From positions 28,678,298 to 28,742,297 of the forward strand of contig NC_089856.1 in NCBI RefSeq assembly GCF_036373705.1: a DNA stretch of 64,000 nt. Direction: 5' to 3'. Shown here one piece after another: positions 59,601 through 64,000 of this stretch (positions are counted from its first letter, which is position 1; each line of letters opens with the position of its first letter). The DNA is from Amia ocellicauda (Eukaryota; Chordata; Actinopteri; Amiiformes; Amiidae). Made by a program: the position numbers and the translations under genes. Under the pieces are notes generated by a model. The model was not told the origin of the DNA and searched no databases. It saw nothing but the letters and a program-made list of their open reading frames with translations.

Positions 59601-61260
59601 TAAGCATGAAAATGAATGCACTGTTTCCATCCAGTTACATGTAGATTTGTTTCTCTATTTTCGCATTTGCAGTGGTTTCTTTATTACTTGCCTCCTCCTA
59701 AGCCCATCTAAAGACCAGGCACCAAGAGCCAATCCACAAGCACAACACAGCCAGCCCCAGGCACAAACACACAACACAGAGCTCTGACTCACGATCAATT
59801 ACCACACACCGCTCTGCTCCTCAGTGGGGCTTAAAGACCTGGCTGCCTGACCCCTGAACACAGCATACGGCTGAGTGAGGCCAGCACCTGCATTGCTTGC
59901 GCCCTTCAGACCTGCATTCCTGCAGACTGCACACGGAAATTACCTCTGCTCAGTCTGACAGAGCACAGCATCAAAACCACAGAGACAACGACTAAAGCCT
60001 GTTGCTAAGCTACACACCCACAGAACCTACACTCTCCTCCACCTCCTCTTAGGAGACAAGTATCATTATGTAACTATCAAAACATATATCAGTTTTAGGC
60101 ATACAGTGTTAAAAACAACAAGAACAACCAAAAAATAAATCATCAATAAATTTAGGCTGTTCCCAAAAGCCTTCTTAAGAATTATCAATAAGATAATGAT
60201 AGAATCATTATAAGCAAGCTTCACATTGTATTTCGTGCGCTTGCCATATATTTGCAGTCTAATCATTTTAAATAAATAAATAAGGAAAAATAATGTATAG
60301 TTAAAAAAAAGCTTTAAAAATCTGCCGCAAACCCGAGGTCAGAGTCAATCTCATTCAGGATCAAAGGCCTGGTACGCTCAGTGCTTATGAGAGCTGGGTT
60401 TTCCACTTGATTATTTCATGCCTACAGGGCAGAGTACATGGATTCAGTCACATACTGTCCCTCACATGCTGCCTTTGCTAAATCACATGCAACAGTGGAA
60501 TGCCCTGTGGTGATACACAAACCCTGCCCTCCACCCAACAGAGCCACACGGGCACATGTGAGGTCCTGTGCCCTCCATGACCACAATCGGCACGATTCAG
60601 CCACCCCACTGATGCTGCTGAACTCCTAACCCAGAGCTACACAGCTGACAAATGTAAGCAGTGGGCCCTGGGCTGCATGAGCACAACTGGCAAAATAAAT
60701 GAAAAACGCATACTTTTTATAAAAACATACTTATAAATACATACACACATCTAGAATAGCAGTCTTGATTAAACCTGGTAGAATTGTGTCCTGTCTATTC
60801 CGATTCATCAAGCATACATTTATTTATCTACTACATTGTTGCGAATTACAGCCCCCCCCTCATCCGCATCCTATTACTCCCCTTCGGGTAAAAGTTGTGA
60901 CCAAAGCACACAGATAGCTCACCTCCTCCCTTTCCCTGCCTCCGACACATGCACACAAGTTTGAATGCTTCCAGAAAGTTCTACAGTCATCCAGAATTCT
61001 GTACAAACAGCAAAACCTGAAGCAACACCATAACGGCGCACGCTGTAGGGGTGGACATGAATGAAAACGGTGCTTTTGTAAAGCACCCCCCCCCACACAC
61101 CACCAAACCTGCTGATTTAGTCCTTCACTCCAGTCAGATTCTTATTCTTAATTTAGCAGTCAGTCGCCCTATGCAAAAGTAGCACTTCCTACCCGCCCGC
61201 CCGCCCAGCCACAGCTGTTCACTTTACCTGCGCTCTGCGTCTCAGATCCTGGAAGCCCAT
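52335..61260 (-). CDS. arhgef4: Rho guanine nucleotide exchange factor 4 (Asef1)
   Basis: Ten exons, all phase-compatible, give about 520 aa: 61260-61228, 58680-58501, 57514-57320, 56839-56660, 56461-56229, 56074-55945, 55746-55615, 55495-55252, 54087-54010 and 52492-52335. In order: an 11-residue N-terminus, SH3 (about 15-70; [24 protein letters not shown]), DH (about 110-300; [34 protein letters not shown]), PH (about 320-440; [13 protein letters not shown]) and a tail ending [13 protein letters not shown]. Asef1 activates Cdc42/Rac1 and is stimulated by APC binding to an N-terminal region absent from this form, so this start resembles the short collybistin-like type. Longer forms may begin outside the window. 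SH3 and DH sequence fit ARHGEF4 better than ARHGEF9 or SPATA13, and fam168b next door supports this. A possible alternative last exon is at 53429-53673. Confidence 0.94.
52493..54009 (-). other. arhgef4 last intron
   Basis: 1.5 kb intron. Apart from the candidate alternative exon at 53429-53673 it is AT rich and featureless to me. Confidence 0.8.
53429..53673 (-). CDS. arhgef4: candidate alternative 3'-terminal exon of arhgef4
   Basis: After an acceptor (CATGTCACAG ending at 53674) an open frame in exactly the phase required by exon 54087-54010 encodes 81 residues, [16 protein letters not shown] to SRDLFQ, then TAG at 53429-53431. It is GC rich, unlike the surrounding intron, and proline/serine rich. 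Used as a terminal exon it would replace the tail RLTPFKK and give about 549 aa. C-terminal variation is known in the related collybistin gene. I do not recognise the peptide, and the function is unknown. Confidence 0.45.
54010..54087 (-). CDS. arhgef4: arhgef4 exon after PH
   Basis: 78 bp, phase 1 in and out, encoding [20 protein letters not shown] onward to GKPK. The acceptor TTTGGTAG has a weak pyrimidine tract; donor AAAG|GTACAT. Confidence 0.9.
54088..55251 (-). other. arhgef4 intron with transposon remnants
   Basis: 1.16 kb intron. It holds a GC-rich repeat at about 54135-54260 (GGCATCCTAGGCAATTGCCT, a palindrome-like core) and the Tc1 3' end at 54440-54845. Confidence 0.8.
54440..54845 (+). 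mobile_element. Tc1-like element, 3' end (copy 2)
   Basis: It shares nearly the whole length of 7561-7973: transposase C-terminus with [15 protein letters not shown] and stop near 54593, then the non-coding tail ending TATGGACCTAACTG before TA. It is inserted in the arhgef4 intron, antisense to the gene, and 5' truncated. Confidence 0.87.
55252..55495 (-). CDS. arhgef4: arhgef4 exon, PH second half
   Basis: 244 bp encoding [20 protein letters not shown] through the C-terminal PH helix ([13 protein letters not shown]) to RETG; it ends in phase 1 with donor ACAG|GTGAGG. Confidence 0.95.
55615..55746 (-). CDS. arhgef4: arhgef4 exon, PH first half
   Basis: 44 codons, [20 protein letters not shown] to MVYCKK, phase 0 at both ends; acceptor TTCTCCTCAG, donor AAG|GTGAGG. 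Confidence 0.95.
55945..56074 (-). CDS. arhgef4: arhgef4 exon, DH C-terminal helix
   Basis: 130 bp encoding [20 protein letters not shown] through [12 protein letters not shown], the DH-PH linker; acceptor CTGTCCTGCAG, donor GAG|GTAAAG. Confidence 0.95.
56229..56461 (-). CDS. arhgef4: arhgef4 exon, DH catalytic core
   Basis: 233 bp encoding [20 protein letters not shown] and the conserved DH segment [20 protein letters not shown], which contacts the GTPase switch regions in this family. It ends inside the Arg codon of PQHR. Confidence 0.96.
56567..56626. repeat. (ATT)n microsatellite
   Basis: About 19 trinucleotide units in the short arhgef4 intron between DH exons. Confidence 0.95.
56660..56839 (-). 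CDS. arhgef4: arhgef4 exon, DH middle part
   Basis: 60 codons from [18 protein letters not shown] to [12 protein letters not shown], phase 0; acceptor TTTTCCCTCAG, donor CAT|GTAAGG. Confidence 0.94.
57320..57514 (-). CDS. arhgef4: arhgef4 exon, SH3-DH linker and DH start
   Basis: 65 codons from [20 protein letters not shown] to IKHLKDICE, phase 0. The acidic linker between SH3 and DH is poorly conserved in the family; the DH start [16 protein letters not shown] is well conserved. Confidence 0.95.
57515..58500 (-). other. arhgef4 intron
   Basis: 986 bp GT-AG intron between the SH3 and linker exons, with a TAG/AGT-rich patch at 58355-58440 and no coding feature. Confidence 0.85.
58501..58680 (-). 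CDS. arhgef4: arhgef4 exon, SH3 domain
   Basis: 60 codons [17 protein letters not shown] to WFPASFVR, phase 0 at both ends; acceptor TCCTATACAG, donor CGG|GTGAGA. ALWDH, the WWWG tryptophans and FPASFV are standard SH3 binding-surface elements. In the family the SH3 packs on the DH domain and inhibits it. Confidence 0.96.
58681..61227 (-). other. arhgef4 intron 1
   Basis: 2.5 kb intron; a further alternative first exon could lie here but I found none with a clear start and donor. Sequence is mixed and mostly unremarkable. Confidence 0.6.
61228..61260 (-). CDS. arhgef4: arhgef4 candidate short first coding exon
   Basis: ATG at 61260 opens [11 protein letters not shown] and runs to the donor CAG|GTAAAG, in phase 0 as the SH3 exon requires. 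No acceptor-like pyrimidine tract lies just upstream on this strand, where it is GA rich, so the exon probably extends back past 61534 as the transcript's first exon. A second ATG four bases upstream (61264) is out of frame. Start contexts of both are only moderate. Confidence 0.6.
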
Positions 61261-61372
61261 CCATGCAAACACAGACAGACAAAGAGCAGTCCCCCTTCTT
61301 TTTCCTCTCTCGCTCTCTCTGTGTCTCTCTTTCTCTCTCTTTGTTTCTCTCTCACTCTCAGTCACTGGGGCT

Positions 61373-61534
61373 CTACTGAAAGGCCAGCAGGAACATCAGG
61401 ACCACGTTGATGATGACCAGCAGCATCATGATGACAAAGACCACCACCTTCTGCGTCTCGGGGTTGAGGTTGCAGCGTAGGAAGGTGTTGAACAGGCCCA
61501 GCCTCTGCCGGGCTCTGTGGGTGCTGCGAGCCAT
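61373..61534 (-). CDS. 53-aa single-pass membrane microprotein
   Basis: ATG at 61534 to TAG at 61373-61375. Residues 1-29 are basic and polar (MARSTHRARQRLG, then NLNPETQK) with one Cys at 21; residues 30-52 are an uninterrupted hydrophobic helix (VVVFVIMMLLVIINVVLMFL). The layout is that of a small integral membrane protein with a positive N-terminus next to a C-terminal anchor. The size resembles phospholamban-type regulators, but I see no sequence match to them. It lies 112 bases before the arhgef4 ATG on the same strand, so it may be an upstream cistron of the same mRNA or its own gene. The longer open frame above ATG 61534 crosses a GA microsatellite and is unlikely to be coding. Confidence 0.6.
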   Translation of the reverse strand: MARSTHRARQRLGLFNTFLRCNLNPETQKVVVFVIMMLLVIINVVLMFLLAFQ

Positions 61535-61696
61535 GCTTGCCTGCCTGCCTGCCTGCTTGCCTGCTTTCCTGCGCCGGAGCCCCGCAGGCTGGGAGCTGTT
61601 CCTCAACGCTGCTCGCCTCTGTCCGACACACACCACGCTCCCAGAGGTGGGGGAGGGGGAGGGGGAGCTCCACGTCCAGTCGCTCTCTTTCTCCCT

Positions 61697-61700
<4 letters not shown>
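61535..61700 (-). promoter_or_regulatory. GC-rich 5' region of arhgef4/microprotein
   Basis: GC- and CpG-containing sequence directly upstream of the microprotein ATG, ahead of a GA tract; plausible leader and promoter of the short arhgef4 transcript. No TATA box was recognised. Confidence 0.35.

Positions 61701-61740
<40 letters not shown>
61686..61740. repeat. (CT)n microsatellite
   Basis: About 50 bp of CT dinucleotides with interruptions; on the minus strand a GA tract about 155 bp upstream of the microprotein ATG. Confidence 0.95.
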
Positions 61741-61742
<2 letters not shown>

Positions 61743-63246
61743 TTCTTATTCGTACTGTCAGGAGACAAGGTCTATCTGACGCGGCATCTTGCTTAATTAG
61801 TGCCCCCTTATTCTTGTTCTCATTCTCTCTCTCTCTTTCTGCTGCCTAAGCCCCTTATACACAAGATCCAGCTAATTCTATTGGATCTGATTGACTTACA
61901 TGGCAGTTCTTTTCTCCCCCCTCTTCTTCCTTTTACGCAAAAACTAAAGGAAAAAAATGGTGGCAGGGTTTTGCTTAAGCTGCACTGGCAGAACCATTCA
62001 TCTAACTCCCAGCATTGCTTTCTGTTTTTTTTTCCTTTTTTTTTTTTTAATCATCAGGAACCAATCATCTGGCAGTGTTCAGCACCGTATCCTGGAAACC
62101 AGAGTCGCCAGACAGGCCTTAGCAACACGAAAGAGAGCAGAGGGGGAGGCAGCAGGAGGAGATGCAGTACAATAGATCTTAAAAGCTCTCTGCCTGCCAT
62201 AGCGCTAGCTATTTATTACTGATGTCAGCTGAATGTTGGCGGCCCCTGTGCGCTTTTGTGGTTATTCTTCCCATCGTGTAATACAAAAAAAAAGAGGATA
62301 TCTTCCCTGGATTATTATTTGCCAGTTTTGTCCGTGGAACTGTGGAACTAGCACACAACAATCTCCCAAATTCCTTGGTCTAGAAGCTAACAATCTGCAT
62401 TAGGACCTTGCTAATGGGATTAACAGATATCTCTGCCTTACTGTCACATTACAATCTGCTGGTGCTTGATACATACACATACAACTGTTTATTCCTTCTG
62501 AAAGGCTAATCACCACTTACAACAACACAGGTATGGCTTGTTGAACACTATTAGTGCTTCATTAGATGCCATTAATACTTTTCATTAAAACAACCTGCAG
62601 CCTAAAATTCTCCGCTTTATTAAGCCATTGCTGGTTAAAAGAAGAGGGATACATTCCTGATAACGCAAACCAGTCTAATTTAGTTTCCTACGCAGGCTGG
62701 TCCAGATTTCACCTTGACCAATCTCCTCACAGCTCAGGCATCGGGCTTTCTGAGGGTCCTGATCATTTCACCCCCAGGTGGCTTTGCACGAGCTCACAGT
62801 CTAATTCCTTCTGACATCATGAAAAGGGGGAAGCTCTGCTTTCAGCCAATGTCAGCTCAGTAGTTTAAGTACATCCACTAGCAGCCCAAACAAAGCAGCT
62901 TCAATACAGTACGATACGATACAACTGGTTCAGCAAATTCAAGGAAATGTATCGGGGGACTTTCATTTTATTTTATTTTTACAGCAGCATATGAATCTCC
63001 TCCCCCATATATTGAACGTGTGTAGTATACTGATAAGCTCTTCCCTTGTAAAATGTGATCATATGTGAGCCCTCAGTAAAACATTTTTTTACCAATCACA
63101 CAATTTTGGTGGAATGCTTTTATAGGTTGTAATTAAAACAATCAGCAATGGTTTGCAAATCGTGACTTTTATAATTGTTAGGCTACTGCAATGGAGATTA
63201 ATTATCAATTTTAATTAATGACTTCTAAGCTATATATATTTCCTTT

Positions 63247-63290
<44 letters not shown>

Positions 63291-64000
63291 GTGCATGCAT
63301 GCATGCGTGCATGTTCATCCAATTAATTTCCTCTGATAATCCCAAAATGTATAAAAATATTAAATGACAAAGATTGCAGGGAATTAAAAATGTCCTTCCA
63401 CAAAACCCAGTTTCTTACTGGGAGACACTGACAAACTCACTGCTGGCCATAGCAATAACCATTAGCCCCTGTATGAGTTAAATCCAAAGGGTTATTGTTT
63501 TTTTCTCCTGAGTGGAGGTGGCAGGGGGTGTGAGCAATCTCCATCACCCCCTTTCCACTTTACTGTTCCCCTGAGACACAGTCTGTAATGAAACTGTTCA
63601 GTCCTTCAACACACTACATAGAAAATAATCAACTGGCAGTTAGACCAGTCCGATCAACAGCAGCAGTGAAAAAATATCACCCCCCCGAAGAAAAACTCAT
63701 TCAGAGAGTGGGAGGCTGGTTGGGATTGTAGATATCTATCAGCACTGTACTACTCACTGCTGTGTGTGTATGCCAGTGTGTGTATCTGCTTTTTTGTCGT
63801 TGCTCTTTCTGCAGTTAACTGGAAGAGATAGAAGATTCTGAATCCTATCTACTACTTTTATATTATCTACATTTTACGTTTTTGCATTTTATTTTAAAGA
63901 CCCAAGGAGAAGATACTTTGTATTGTATTTCAAACTTTTTTGGGGTCTTTATTTCTTTATTTTCAAATTCTCAACAACTGATAAACTCAGTCAGCTATTT
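61741..64000. other. upstream non-coding region
   Basis: No gene recognised. It could be an intron of a longer arhgef4 transcript or intergenic DNA. A (GT)n run at 63256-63287 followed by GCATGCATGCATGC is the only clear repeat. Confidence 0.6.
63256..63306. repeat. (GT)n plus (GCAT)n microsatellite
   Basis: Sixteen GT units followed shortly by GCATGCATGCATGC. Confidence 0.95.

Noticed and set aside
52335-61260. Assignment to ARHGEF9 (collybistin) or SPATA13 (Asef2)
   Set aside because: The short N-terminus resembles collybistin, but the SH3 ([20 protein letters not shown]), the DH segment and the fam168b neighbour all favour ARHGEF4.

Overview
The window is vertebrate nuclear DNA, most likely from a ray-finned fish. 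Four spliced genes keep strong, near full-length similarity to human proteins, but they sit among fish-style repeats: Tc1/mariner copies, CR1/L2-type LINE remnants and long (TA)n and (TC)n runs. The unduplicated-looking gene order and the CR1-like LINE tail would suit a non-teleost lineage such as gar, bowfin or sturgeon. That is inference, not proof. Protein calls rest on remembered family sequences and on splice sites read by eye.

Layout. 1-8.1 kb is a transposon-rich block: a CR1-like LINE piece, a 1.2 kb DD36E Tc1/mariner copy sitting inside a (TA)n microsatellite, a second partial copy in inverse orientation, a foldback element, an orphan SAM-like exon, and a mosaic ending in a Tc1 3' end. 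8.1-13.8 kb has no gene I recognise. 13.86-17.80 kb (minus) is nrros (LRRC33), a two-coding-exon LRR membrane protein of about 690 aa. 17.8-29.6 kb is non-coding with old repeats. 29.62-32.39 kb (minus) is fbxo45, three exons and 286 aa. 32.4-33.8 kb is a GC-rich divergent promoter zone. 33.6-47.2 kb (plus) is fam168b: a probable non-coding first exon, five coding exons for 195/196 aa, and a long 3' UTR. 47.6-61.3 kb (minus) is arhgef4 (Asef1): SH3-DH-PH exons and a long 3' UTR that meets fam168b tail to tail. Immediately upstream, on the same strand and apparently in the same first exon as the arhgef4 start, is a 53-aa ORF for a single-pass membrane microprotein (61.37-61.53 kb). 61.8-64 kb shows no further gene.

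The gene pairs fit known vertebrate neighbourhoods: FBXO45-NRROS are adjacent in human 3q29, and FAM168B-ARHGEF4 are adjacent in human 2q21. Here the two blocks are joined, as expected if this preserves an older linkage group. The genes do not form one pathway: nrros is a myeloid TGF-beta/ROS regulator, while fbxo45, fam168b and arhgef4 all have neuronal or cytoskeletal roles. The most interesting items are the microprotein/arhgef4 two-ORF leader, a phase-matched alternative proline-rich C-terminal exon of arhgef4, a NAGNAG acceptor in fam168b, and the Tc1/repeat mosaic structures in the first 8 kb.
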